Origin: Chloroflexota bacterium | GTDB taxonomy: Bacteria; Chloroflexota; JAJPGV01 | Assembly: GCA_021325635.1 (NCBI GenBank) | Contig: JAJPGV010000035.1 | Coordinates: 124,001-188,000 of the forward strand | DNA: 64,000 nucleotides | Direction of reading: 5' to 3' | Shown: positions 33,759 through 41,368 of the stretch, piece by piece | Layout of the letters: the number at the start of each line of letters is the position of its first letter | Position numbering within the stretch: position 1 is the stretch's first letter | Program-made: the position numbers and the translations under genes | The notes under the pieces: generated by a model | Databases searched by the model: none | What the model was told of the DNA's origin: nothing | The model's input: only the letters and a program-made list of their open reading frames with translations

Positions 33759-34279
33759 GCCCGGCCGGCTCCCAGATCGGACTTGCCGCCGGTCTTGCTC
33801 AGCAGCCGGATTTGGCCGATTTCCATGGTCTGGTCGACGGCTTTGACCATGTCGTAGATCGTCAGCGCCGCGACCGAGACGGCGGTCAGGGCCTCCATCT
33901 CCACGCCGGTCTTGCCGCGGGTCCGAGCCGTGCCCCGAATGGCGACGCTGCTGCGCTCGAAGTCGAGCTCGAAGTCGACCGCTACGCCGGTGATGAGCAG
34001 CTGGTGGCACATGGGGATCAGCTCCCACGTTCGCTTGGCGGCCATGATTCCGGCAATTTGGGCGGTGGCCAGCACGTTCCCCTTCTTGAGCTCGGCCACG
34101 CCCGAGGGCGCCATGCCGCTTTCCTGAAGCTGAGTGGATGGCTCGGCGATGAGCCGCAAGGTCGTCGGCAGCATGCTGATCGAGCCCAGCGCTACGGCTT
34201 CCCGCAAGGTGTCGTCCTTGGCCGACACGTCGACCATGCGCGCTCTTCCGCGCTCGTCAATGTGCGATAGCGGACCCAT
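33755..34279 (-). CDS. moaC: Cyclic pyranopterin monophosphate synthase
   Basis: The 174-residue MoaC makes cyclic pyranopterin monophosphate from the MoaA product. It shows [20 protein letters not shown] at the N-terminus, [21 protein letters not shown], the [11 protein letters not shown] active-site strand, and [22 protein letters not shown] with the catalytic Lys helix. A TACCCT lies 6 nt before the ATG. It is translationally coupled to moaB. The other moa/moe genes are not in the window. Confidence 0.95.
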   Translation of the reverse strand: MGPLSHIDERGRARMVDVSAKDDTLREAVALGSISMLPTTLRLIAEPSTQLQESGMAPSGVAELKKGNVLATAQIAGIMAAKRTWELIPMCHQLLITGVAVDFELDFERSSVAIRGTARTRGKTGVEMEALTAVSVAALTIYDMVKAVDQTMEIGQIRLLSKTGGKSDLGAGRA

Positions 34280-34318
34280 GCGTATAGGGTACCGGGCGCG
34301 CGGGCTGAGCCAGCCCGA

Positions 34319-34348
34319 TTGGGTACCGCAGCTTGGCTGGCCTAAGAT
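34319..34348 (+). promoter_or_regulatory. Candidate promoter of the four-helix membrane protein
   Basis: TTGGGT and TAAGAT are spaced 18 bp apart. The TAAGAT ends 6 nt before the ATG at 34355, so the transcript would be leaderless or nearly so. It lies in the 75-bp divergent gap with moaC. Confidence 0.5.
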
Positions 34349-34354
34349 CCCGAG

Positions 34355-34801
34355 ATGGGCATCGATGTGGACCGCCGGCTGTCCCGGCAGGATGCGCAGC
34401 CGGCGCCCGGCAGGTCACGCCGGGCGGGCGTGCTGGCGCGCGGCACGGTTGTCGTGCTGGGCCTTGGGACGATAGCGAGCGTTGGGCTGCTGCTGGCCTG
34501 GGACGTGGCGCCGGCGCTCTTTCCGGGGAATGCCCACCTGCTGCTCGGAGCAGCGCCGCTGGCCCTGGTCGCCGTGGCCTACCTTGCCTATCAGGCGGTG
34601 ATATGGCCAGGTGCGCTGCAAGTGGCGAAGGCGGCCATGCTGGCGCTGGCGTTCCTCTTTTGGGCGGTGAACCAGGTGCTGGGTGATGGGCCGCGAGCCG
34701 TGCTGTTCAACGACCTGGCCATTGCGCTGTTTGTGTTCGACGTGGTGTTGACCATGGCCGGCTGGCCGCCTGGTACGAACAGGCCGGACGACAACCTGTA
34801 G
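34355..34801 (+). CDS. Four-helix membrane protein of unknown function
   Basis: The 148-residue protein has a basic N-terminus (about 28 residues, Arg-rich) and four hydrophobic segments: [57 protein letters not shown] and [18 protein letters not shown]. It probably lies in the cytoplasmic membrane with the N-terminus inside. No family is recognised. It converges with a lipoprotein gene 6 nt downstream. Confidence 0.65.
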   Translation: MGIDVDRRLSRQDAQPAPGRSRRAGVLARGTVVVLGLGTIASVGLLLAWDVAPALFPGNAHLLLGAAPLALVAVAYLAYQAVIWPGALQVAKAAMLALAFLFWAVNQVLGDGPRAVLFNDLAIALFVFDVVLTMAGWPPGTNRPDDNL

Positions 34802-34807
34802 AGCCGC

Positions 34808-35353
34808 CTAGGGGAGGACGTAGACGCGCATCTGGAAGAGGCGTGACTGATTGTCGGGACGGCAGGGAGTGGCCGGAGTCACATTGGCACAGCCGAACGG
34901 AACGTTGGCCGTGACGAGCGTCGTGCCGGGTGCGATGGCCTGGTACACGCCATTGTCGGCAGGTGAGATGGGCAGCAGCACGCGGGCATCGTCGACGCCG
35001 CTGAGCCAATCGCCCTTCGGGCCGGAGGTGAGCTGCAGCTGGATGGCTTGCCCAACATGGAGCGTGAGCTCCTTGCGCTCGAAGGTGAAGTCGACGACGT
35101 AGGCGATCGGGCCAGGCGTAACCGTAGCGGTGGGCTTGGCAGTAGCTGTCGGATCAGGCGGCGCCGCGGAGGCCTGAGGCGTAGGTGCCGGTGTCGCGGT
35201 GGATGAAGCCGCGAAGACCTGAAGGGCGGAAGAGGAGGAGGGCAGGCTTCCGGCTGCAGGGCTGCCGCAGGCAGCGAACGTGAGCGCCGCCAGGAAGGCC
35301 AGCGCCGTTGGCCGAGCCGCGTGAGCAATGGCGCCGAGCCGGCTGATGCTCAT
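34808..35353 (-). CDS. Lipoprotein with C-terminal beta domain
   Basis: The 181-residue protein has a signal sequence ending LAALTFAAC (lipobox Cys near residue 30), a long Ser/Thr/Pro/Ala linker to about residue 82, and a compact C-terminal domain (VVDFTFERKELTLHVGQAIQ). That domain resembles cupredoxin-like or Ig-like strands but lacks a clear copper set; it has two Cys (FGCANVTPATPC) that may form a disulphide. It should sit on the outer face of the membrane. Function unknown. Confidence 0.65.
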   Translation of the reverse strand: MSISRLGAIAHAARPTALAFLAALTFAACGSPAAGSLPSSSSALQVFAASSTATPAPTPQASAAPPDPTATAKPTATVTPGPIAYVVDFTFERKELTLHVGQAIQLQLTSGPKGDWLSGVDDARVLLPISPADNGVYQAIAPGTTLVTANVPFGCANVTPATPCRPDNQSRLFQMRVYVLP

Positions 35354-35410
35354 CGCCTTGATCTTCGACCGGGAGGGGCGCGACTGGAGGCTGCCGCCCT
35401 AGAATGGGGT

Positions 35411-35887
35411 GTGGCCGAGCATTTGTGGGCTCCCTGGCGGCTCCTTTATATCAAGGGAGAGAAGGAGGCCGGCTGCATCTTCTGCAACAGGCTGGCTCGA
35501 TCGAATGACGAGGAGGATTTGATCCTCTATCGCGGCCAGCTCTCGTTCGTGATCCTGAATGCCTTCCCCTACACGAGCGGCCACCTGATGATCGTCCCTT
35601 TCGAGCACACAGCTGAGGTCGAGACGCTATCGGACGAGACGCTGGCCGAGATGAACGGCTTGCTGAAGCGCAGCATTCGTGCCCTCAAGGCGGCGCTTGG
35701 CCCGCAAGGCTTCAACGTCGGTTGGAACGTCGGGCGTTGCGCCGGCGCAGGTGTGGACGATCACGTGCACGAGCACCTGGTGCCCCGCTGGAACGGCGAC
35801 ACGAACTTCATGCCGGTGCTGGCTGACACACACGTGATGCCGCAGGTGCTGGCCGAGACCTGGAAGGCTTTGAAGGACCACTTCTAG
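35411..35887 (+). CDS. HIT-family nucleotide phosphorylase/hydrolase
   Basis: The start is the GTG at 35411, 5 nt after TAGAAT; the track extension overlaps the divergent lipoprotein. The 158-residue product opens with AEHLWAPWRLLYIKG, a zinc CxxC (CIFC), and the HIT triad HVHEHLVPRW near residue 115. This layout fits the Ap4A phosphorylase/hydrolase branch, which removes dinucleoside polyphosphates. No other nucleotide-metabolism gene is adjacent. Confidence 0.9.
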   Translation: MAEHLWAPWRLLYIKGEKEAGCIFCNRLARSNDEEDLILYRGQLSFVILNAFPYTSGHLMIVPFEHTAEVETLSDETLAEMNGLLKRSIRALKAALGPQGFNVGWNVGRCAGAGVDDHVHEHLVPRWNGDTNFMPVLADTHVMPQVLAETWKALKDHF

Positions 35888-35911
35888 GCCCCTGCGCCAG
35901 GCGACGCGAGC

Positions 35912-36295
35912 TTAGTCCAGGGCCGGCGCGCCGATGAACGAGAGCACCGCCCGGATGAACAGCTCGGGGTCTTCTTTGGGAATCCAGGCGTCGGCGCGGA
36001 TGGTCTGGGCCAGAAGAGTCTCCTCCGCGTCGGCCGTCAATACCACGATCCGAGCGTGCGTATCTGCCCGGCAGCGATAACGCGCGGCAAACTCCGCTCC
36101 GCCCATGACGGGCATGTTCAGATCCAGGACCACCAGGTCGGGGTGGAAGTCATCCAGCCGCCGCAGCGCTTCGGCGCCGTTGGCTGCCGTTTCGACGGTG
36201 CATCCAAGACCACGACAAGTTCGGGCAAGAACCTCACGCAAAGCCGAGTGGTCCTCTACCACAAGCACGCGGCCAGACTCACCGCCGAAGTCCAT
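35912..36295 (-). CDS. Stand-alone response-regulator receiver
   Basis: This 127-residue protein is only a receiver domain. It carries the acidic pocket (LVVEDHSALREVL), phospho-Asp (LVVLDLNMPVMGG), Thr (VVLTADAEE) and Lys (DAWIPKEDPE). Without an output domain it must act by protein contact, like CheY or Spo0F. A good promoter ends 8 nt before its ATG. No histidine kinase is nearby; the MBL-receiver fusion is the only other receiver in the window. Confidence 0.9.
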   Translation of the reverse strand: MDFGGESGRVLVVEDHSALREVLARTCRGLGCTVETAANGAEALRRLDDFHPDLVVLDLNMPVMGGAEFAARYRCRADTHARIVVLTADAEETLLAQTIRADAWIPKEDPELFIRAVLSFIGAPALD

Positions 36296-36303
36296 GCTGT
36301 CGT

Positions 36304-36332
36304 ATCGTATGACAATTCAGTGGCGATATCAA
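36304..36332 (-). promoter_or_regulatory. Sigma-70-like promoter of the receiver gene, leaderless
   Basis: On the minus strand TTGATA and TACGAT are separated by exactly 17 bp. The -10 ends 8 nt before the ATG at 36295, and no Shine-Dalgarno fits between, so the message should begin at or within a base or two of the start codon. Confidence 0.6.
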
Positions 36333-36399
36333 TACGGACGTGTTGAACTAAAGGACTTTCTTCCTAGCCGCCACACCCCTAGATGCAGGATGGCGCTAC

Positions 36400-36918
36400 G
36401 TGGAGACTCTGGCAGAACGCCTTGCCCGACTGATGCTCAGGGACCAGTTGACGCAGGTTGGGTTGGCGAGGAAGGCCGGAGTAACTCCGAACAACGTCCA
36501 GGCAATGCTGACCGGTCACAGTAAGCGACCGGCCGCGGACATCGTCCTGCCACTCTCTCGCGCACTGGGTGTGACGCCGGATTACCTGGTCTTTGGGGAA
36601 GAGCAACCGGCTGCCAACGTTGGCGAGGCGCGCGAACGGCTCGGCGACATGTTCATGGAGCTCATGAGCTTGCTCAATGCACTGGAGCGCGAGTCGCCTG
36701 CGCTGGCCGAACGGCGGGTGGCGGAGACACGCGCGGGGTACGCCGGGCATGAGGTAGGACCAAGGATCGAAGCAAACCGCGCTCGCCTGATCCTCGAGCG
36801 GCTGCGACGGCGCGGCCTGCTGCGGGAACTGGCGCCGGATGAGCCCCGTCTCACCCTTCTGATAGAGGTTCCGGCAAGTGCTCGCCAGGTGCCGGAGATT
36901 CGTGAGTTGTACGAGTAG
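36400..36918 (+). CDS. XRE-family regulator with C-terminal helical domain
   Basis: The 172-residue protein starts at GTG. Residues 8-65 form a Cro/C1 HTH (DQLTQVGLARKAGVTPNNVQAMLTG, ending VTPDYLVFGEE). The remaining ~100 residues are helical and charged, with a likely coiled stretch ERLGDMFMELMSLLNALERE and a beta-like end LTLLIEVPAS. It is divergent from the receiver gene across about 100 AT-richer bases that may hold its operator. Target unknown. Confidence 0.75.
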   Translation: METLAERLARLMLRDQLTQVGLARKAGVTPNNVQAMLTGHSKRPAADIVLPLSRALGVTPDYLVFGEEQPAANVGEARERLGDMFMELMSLLNALERESPALAERRVAETRAGYAGHEVGPRIEANRARLILERLRRRGLLRELAPDEPRLTLLIEVPASARQVPEIRELYE

Positions 36919-36923
36919 CGTGG

Positions 36924-36939
36924 GAGCGCTTCGGCGCTC
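36924..36939 (+). terminator. Perfect TTCG-capped hairpin after the XRE gene
   Basis: GAGCGC-TTCG-GCGCTC begins 6 nt after the stop codon. The U-run (TTTTTT at 36969) is about 30 nt further on, so this is not a canonical intrinsic terminator, though the stable tetraloop could still stabilise or stop the 3' end. Confidence 0.4.
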
Positions 36940-37045
36940 GTGGATGACCTACGCCAGATGGGCTAAGGCTTTTTTGCGGCGTCTTGTGTGTCCGGCTGCT
37001 TACGCAGTATGGTCTGCCTTACCCGGCACCAAAGGGAACTTCACA

Positions 37046-37279
37046 ATGGACGCTCGCAACTCCGGCCAACGCCCCGAGATCTCCGGCTGGGAGCTGGTGG
37101 CGTTGGGCCCCGCCATCCCGCGCAGCTACATGTGCTTGTGCTGCCTCACGTTCAGGGGCGAAGGCATGAACCGGGGCACGATGACCTACTGCCTGTCGTG
37201 CTGGGAAAAGCGCCAGCATGGGGATCCGTGCTTCCACAAGACCGCCGAAAAGGGCTTCTATCAGCAAGCAGCCGGTTAG
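37046..37279 (+). CDS. 77-residue zinc-ribbon-like protein
   Basis: The ATG at 37046 follows AAAGGGA by a good spacing, so the track start at 36878 is rejected. The product has YMCLCCLTFRG and YCLSCWEK, two Cys pairs separated by about 20 residues, as in a zinc ribbon, plus a further Cys-His pair (DPCFHKTAEKG). The N-terminus (ISGWELVALGPAIPR) is ordinary. It may bind zinc and nucleic acid or protein, but I do not recognise the family. Confidence 0.6.
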   Translation: MDARNSGQRPEISGWELVALGPAIPRSYMCLCCLTFRGEGMNRGTMTYCLSCWEKRQHGDPCFHKTAEKGFYQQAAG

Positions 37280-37304
37280 GAGCGCTCACGGACCCGTCTG
37301 CCCC

Positions 37305-38390
37305 CTAGGCCGTCACATACGACAGCGATCCGATGCGCCGCACCAGGCCTTTGAGCTCCATCATGGTGAGGGCGCTTGAAACCTGGGACACCGGCAATTT
37401 AGTGGACCGGGCAACGTCGTCGATGTGGCAGGGCTCGGTCGAGAGAGCCGCGAGCAGGGTCGCTTCGACCGGATCTTCGGGCGGCAGGAGCTCGCGCATC
37501 TCCATCTGATGAGCGACGAGCCCCAGGTTCAGCTCGTCCAGCACGTCCTGGACGCCGCTCACCAGCTTGGCGCCGTCCTGAATCAAACGGTGGACGCCGG
37601 CGCTCTGCTTGGAATAGATGCTGCCCGGAACGGCGAAGACGTCGCGGCCCTGCTCACCCGCGAAGCGCGCGGTGATCAGGGCGCCGCTGGTGTCGCCGGC
37701 TTCGATGACGATGGTGCCCAGGCTGAGCCCGCTGACGATACGGTTGCGAGCGGGGAAGTGCACGGCATCGGGCTTGGTGCCCAGAGGATAGTCGGATAGG
37801 ACTGCGCCGCGGCGGGAGATCTCGCGGGCGAGACCCGTGTGCTCGCGCGGATAGATGACGTCGAGGCCGCTGCCGAGAACGGCGATTGTTCGGCCGCCGG
37901 CAGCCAGCGCGGCGCGGTGCGCCTCTGCGTCTATGCCTCGCGCCAAACCGCTGACGACAGTGACGCCCTTGGCTGCCAGCTCGCCGGCAAGCTGCTGGGC
38001 TACCTGGCGGCCATAGGCCGAAGGCACGCGCGTGCCAACCACGGCCACGCCAAGGTCGTCCTCTTGGGCAAGCTCGCCACGAACGTACAGGACGACCGGC
38101 GGGTTAGCGATGTGGCGCAAGAGCTTGGGATAACGATCCTCACTCCAGCAGATGGCGTCCACGCCGGCCTCGGCCAGCCGCCTGAGCTCCGCGCCCAGGT
38201 CGAAACGGCCGCGGGCCTGAACGAAGCCGCGAGCCGTCTTGGCATCGAGGCCAGCCTCGACCAGGCTCGATTCAGGAGCTTGCCAAGCGCGAACCATCGA
38301 GCCGAAGGTGTCGTACAGCCGGCGCGTGCGGCTCGGGCCGATACCTTCCACTCGCGAAAAGCCAATCCAGCAGGCAGCGTCATCGAGCAT
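37305..38390 (-). CDS. dprA: DNA processing protein DprA
   Basis: The 361-residue protein is a DprA/Smf homologue that binds incoming single-stranded DNA and loads RecA during transformation. An N-terminal helix-hairpin-helix part (IGFSRVEGIGPSRTRRLYDTF) precedes the extended Rossmann core: VVGTRVPSAYGRQVAQQLAG, GLARGIDAEAHRAALAAGG, VLGSGLDVIYPREHTGLA and FPARNRIVSGLSLGTIVIEAG. The C-terminal winged helix (VEATLLAALSTEPCHIDDVARST) is present. A TACCCT lies 7 nt before the ATG. It indicates possible natural competence, though no com genes are in the window. Confidence 0.95.
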   Translation of the reverse strand: MLDDAACWIGFSRVEGIGPSRTRRLYDTFGSMVRAWQAPESSLVEAGLDAKTARGFVQARGRFDLGAELRRLAEAGVDAICWSEDRYPKLLRHIANPPVVLYVRGELAQEDDLGVAVVGTRVPSAYGRQVAQQLAGELAAKGVTVVSGLARGIDAEAHRAALAAGGRTIAVLGSGLDVIYPREHTGLAREISRRGAVLSDYPLGTKPDAVHFPARNRIVSGLSLGTIVIEAGDTSGALITARFAGEQGRDVFAVPGSIYSKQSAGVHRLIQDGAKLVSGVQDVLDELNLGLVAHQMEMRELLPPEDPVEATLLAALSTEPCHIDDVARSTKLPVSQVSSALTMMELKGLVRRIGSLSYVTA

Positions 38391-38450
38391 GCTGTAGAGG
38401 GTACAGGACAGCGGCTGCCTGGTACAGGTCGCCGAGGGCGGGATTGGCTG

Positions 38451-38729
38451 CTAACGAGATCCCGCGGTGCGTTTGGACTTGGGCATCCCGCCCACGGGGG
38501 GCATACGGCTGAGAAGCTCGCCGGTACGCCAGCAATGCGTTCGCTTCTGGAAGCAGAGCGTCTGCTCCTCGGCAGTTGTCGGCGGCATGCCCTGCAGGCA
38601 GTAGACCTCGTACAGCACGATCTCGCCATCTTCAGTGCGCCGTCCGTCTTCGGGAATCCAGTGCTCTCGATAGAAGCGACAGGCATTTTCGTGCCTGCGG
38701 AAGGAATTGCGGTCGTCGATGCCCCTATC
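38451..38729 (-). other. Coding-like frame without a canonical start
   Basis: A 92-codon open frame lies in the otherwise empty 400-bp gap between pfk and dprA. It reads RRHENACRFYREHWIPEDGR, GEIVLYEVYCLQGMPP and LCFQKRTHCWRTGELL, which looks like a small Cys/His protein rather than random translation. A TAG sits two codons before GIDDRNSF. No ATG, GTG or TTG occurs until a GTG about 38 codons in. It may be a decayed gene, a frameshifted one, or one using a rare start (an ATC lies three codons after the TAG). Its strand matches both flanking genes. Confidence 0.4.
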
Positions 38730-38793
38730 CTATCGCGCCAGATGGGCACCCCTTCGCGCGCTGTCGAAAGTTTTACTTGAGTGGCTGAGCTCG

Positions 38794-40002
38794 TCAGGGC
38801 TGGGCGGAGACGACGCGCTTCCGTTCGAAGCGGGCGTAGCGCGGAAGAGGAGCGCCGATCAACGGTCGCGCGTACTCCAGGAAGCTGGGCGTGATGAAGT
38901 TGCCCTGGTCGTTGATGAACTCCGGGGGCATGAGCTTCACCGAGTTGGCAACGTCGTCCAGGGGTGCGAGGCCGGTGCCGCAGCGGTATGTCTCGCCCGC
39001 CTCGCGCACGAGCGTAACCATGGCGCCCGATTCCCCACGAAGCGCGTGCGTCACGCCCGCTCGGCCGCACAGGTACGCCTCGCCCAGGTCTGCCTCGGAG
39101 GCGAGCGGCATGGACATGCGCTGCAAGGTGCCGGGCTTGTCGAAGCGCGCGCGCAGGTTCAGACGGGCCTGGACCTCCTGAACGAGGTACGCGGCAGGGC
39201 TATCGAAGTAGGCGTGGCCGAAGGCGTCGACAAAGGTTGGCTCGGCGCTGCGGGCGACGACCTGACCGCGGGGATCGGTGATGCGCTCCGGTACCACGGC
39301 CACCACATAACCAAGGCGGTCGTAGACGCTCTGCACATCGTCGAGGAAACGGTCGACTTCGAGGTGGCGCTCCGGAAAGTAGATGAGGTGCGGCGCGTCC
39401 GCGTCCTCGCGCTTGCCGAGGGCCGCGCCAGCCGCGAGCCAGCCCGCGTCGCGTCCCATGACCTCGATGATCTTGACCGGGTCGAAGCGGCGCATGGCCT
39501 CAGTATCCAGGCCGGCCTCGAGGGTGGAAATGGCCAGGTATCGGGCCACGCTCCCATAGCCGGGACAGTGATCGGTGAACGGCAGGTCGTTGTCGATGGT
39601 CTTGGGCAAGCCCACGACGCAGAGCTCATAGCCGCTCTCCTGGGCCAGCCGTCCGAGTCGAGACGAGGTGTCCGCCGAGTCGTTCCCGCCGATGTACAGG
39701 AAGTAGCGAATCTCCAGCCGGCGCAGCACCTCGAGGATTCGCTGGCACTGGTCCTCGTCGGGCTTGAAGCGACATGAGCCCAGCGCCGCCGAAGGCGTAG
39801 CGCGCAGCCGAGACAGGGTGTCGGCCGACTGAGCGCGCAGGTCGACGACGTCACCATCCAGCAGGCCCTGGACGCCATTGAGCATGCCGTAGATGCCGTT
39901 TACGCCGGGCTCGGCCGTGGCCTGGTCGAGGACTCCCGCCAGCGTTGCGTTGATGACGGCGGTGCAGCCGCCGGATTGGCCAACGATCAGGTTTGCGGAC
40001 AC
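38794..40002 (-). CDS. 6-phosphofructokinase, pyrophosphate-dependent type
   Basis: The 402-residue enzyme phosphorylates fructose 6-phosphate. The phosphoryl-donor loop reads GGNDSADTS and the catalytic loop PKTIDND; the Asp and Lys at these two sites mark the PPi-dependent or mixed-substrate group, whereas ATP-PFK has Gly at both. MGRDAGWLAAGAAL is the substrate-binding motif. A reversible PPi enzyme can work in glycolysis and gluconeogenesis. It starts at GTG, 6 nt after TAAGAT. The C-terminal insert GDSxxx-type regulatory region of long eukaryotic PFP is absent. Confidence 0.9.
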   Translation of the reverse strand: MSANLIVGQSGGCTAVINATLAGVLDQATAEPGVNGIYGMLNGVQGLLDGDVVDLRAQSADTLSRLRATPSAALGSCRFKPDEDQCQRILEVLRRLEIRYFLYIGGNDSADTSSRLGRLAQESGYELCVVGLPKTIDNDLPFTDHCPGYGSVARYLAISTLEAGLDTEAMRRFDPVKIIEVMGRDAGWLAAGAALGKREDADAPHLIYFPERHLEVDRFLDDVQSVYDRLGYVVAVVPERITDPRGQVVARSAEPTFVDAFGHAYFDSPAAYLVQEVQARLNLRARFDKPGTLQRMSMPLASEADLGEAYLCGRAGVTHALRGESGAMVTLVREAGETYRCGTGLAPLDDVANSVKLMPPEFINDQGNFITPSFLEYARPLIGAPLPRYARFERKRVVSAQP

Positions 40003-40076
40003 TCCAGGATCTTAAGCGTCGCCAAGATGATGCTTGGGCAAACGGGCGCTACTCTGTTAAGTGATCACCAGCTTTG

Positions 40077-41363
40077 ATGCATAGTCCCCACTCCGAGCCT
40101 CGCCACGTTGGAGGCGGCGGCACCACCGCACTCGCGGACATCGAGTCGCTGCACCGGTTCCAAGACAATTTGGATATCGCATCCTCCAAGGAGGAGCTGG
40201 GGCGGCAGCTGCTGGAGCGGATGCGCAGCTTCCAGGGAGCCAAGCTGGTGGGGCTGTTCCTGGTCGACGAGACCTCGCTGGAGCTGAAGCTGGCGCAGGC
40301 GCAGCCGCGGTCTGCCGCTCGCTACCTGCTCGCCGAATTCGAGCTGCAGGCGCAGGCGGAAACGATGGCCACGATACTCGACCAAGGCGCTCCGGCGGTG
40401 CTGTATCCACGGGCGGCCCAGGCCGCTCGCCTGGGCGTACGTGGCCTGGTCGTCGTGCCTCTCGCCGCGAGCTTGCAGACGCTTGGCCTGCTGCTGCTGG
40501 GCGCTGCCGTTGAGCCCGACGGAGTGACCCCCGAATCGCTCGAGCTGCTGTCCATGGCCGGCAAGCAGTTTGCGCAGGCGTTGAGGAATCGCTCGCTGTA
40601 CGAGAGTCTGTGGAAGGAGAAGATCGAGCTCCAGGTCGCGCACGACGAGCTGCGGCGGAACATGAGCGAGCTGGAGCGGGCGCACGAGCGGCTGCAGAGC
40701 GTAGTGAACGAAGTTCGCGTCAAGAGCTCGGAGCTGGAGCAGCTGAAGGGCGATCTGGAGCGTAAGGTCGACGAGCGCACCCAGGAGCTGCAGGAGGCCA
40801 ATCGCGAGCTGGACCGGCTGTCCAACATCGATCCGCTGACCGGCGTCTTCAATCGCCGCCACCTGGATGAAGCCATGGCGGTCGAGACGGAACGGGCCAA
40901 GCGCTATGGGATCAAGACGGCTCTGGTCATCTTCGACCTGAACGGCCTCAAAGCCATCAACGACCTCTTCGGCCACCTGATGGGCGACAGAGCGTTGAAG
41001 GAAGCGGCGCAGCTGCTGCAGCGAGCCGCGCGGAAAACGGACATCGTGGCGCGCTTTGGCGGCGATGAGTTCGTCGTGATCATGCCGCACACGACGCATG
41101 TGGCCTACTTCGTCAAGCGCGTGGAGGCGGCGATCAAGGCCTGGAACAGTGCCGAGGAGCGCCCCCCGTTCGAGCTGAGCATGGCCGTTGGCTTTGCCAC
41201 CGCCGGTCGAGGGGTTGAGCTTGGCATGGCCTTGCGGGACGCCGATCGGGCGATGTACGAGAACAAGGCGACGTACTATGAGCGGCGTGGGGACCAGGCG
41301 TCGTCGCCCGCCGGGGGCCCGACCGGAAAGCCGGCCACGAGGCCCCGGACCGCCGCCGGCTAG
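40077..41363 (+). CDS. GAF-like and GGDEF diguanylate cyclase
   Basis: The start is the ATG at 40077 rather than the preceding TTG. The 428-residue protein has an N-terminal GAF-like sensor (about residues 25-180, LVVVPLAASLQTLGLLLLGA), a long coiled coil (about 185-260, with repeated ELE/RL heptads), and a GGDEF domain from about residue 265 (LSNIDPLTGVFNRRHLDEAM). The active site is FGGDEF, and RKTD five residues earlier forms an RxxD inhibitory site for c-di-GMP. It should make c-di-GMP in response to an unknown intracellular signal. The polysaccharide operon is a likely downstream process, but no link is shown. Confidence 0.9.
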   Translation: MHSPHSEPRHVGGGGTTALADIESLHRFQDNLDIASSKEELGRQLLERMRSFQGAKLVGLFLVDETSLELKLAQAQPRSAARYLLAEFELQAQAETMATILDQGAPAVLYPRAAQAARLGVRGLVVVPLAASLQTLGLLLLGAAVEPDGVTPESLELLSMAGKQFAQALRNRSLYESLWKEKIELQVAHDELRRNMSELERAHERLQSVVNEVRVKSSELEQLKGDLERKVDERTQELQEANRELDRLSNIDPLTGVFNRRHLDEAMAVETERAKRYGIKTALVIFDLNGLKAINDLFGHLMGDRALKEAAQLLQRAARKTDIVARFGGDEFVVIMPHTTHVAYFVKRVEAAIKAWNSAEERPPFELSMAVGFATAGRGVELGMALRDADRAMYENKATYYERRGDQASSPAGGPTGKPATRPRTAAG

Positions 41364-41368
41364 CTCGG

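Noticed and set aside
40020-40076. Alternative starts upstream of the GGDEF gene
   Set aside because: The in-frame TTG has no supporting signal and the GTG at 40061 is followed by a stop, so the ATG at 40077 was kept.
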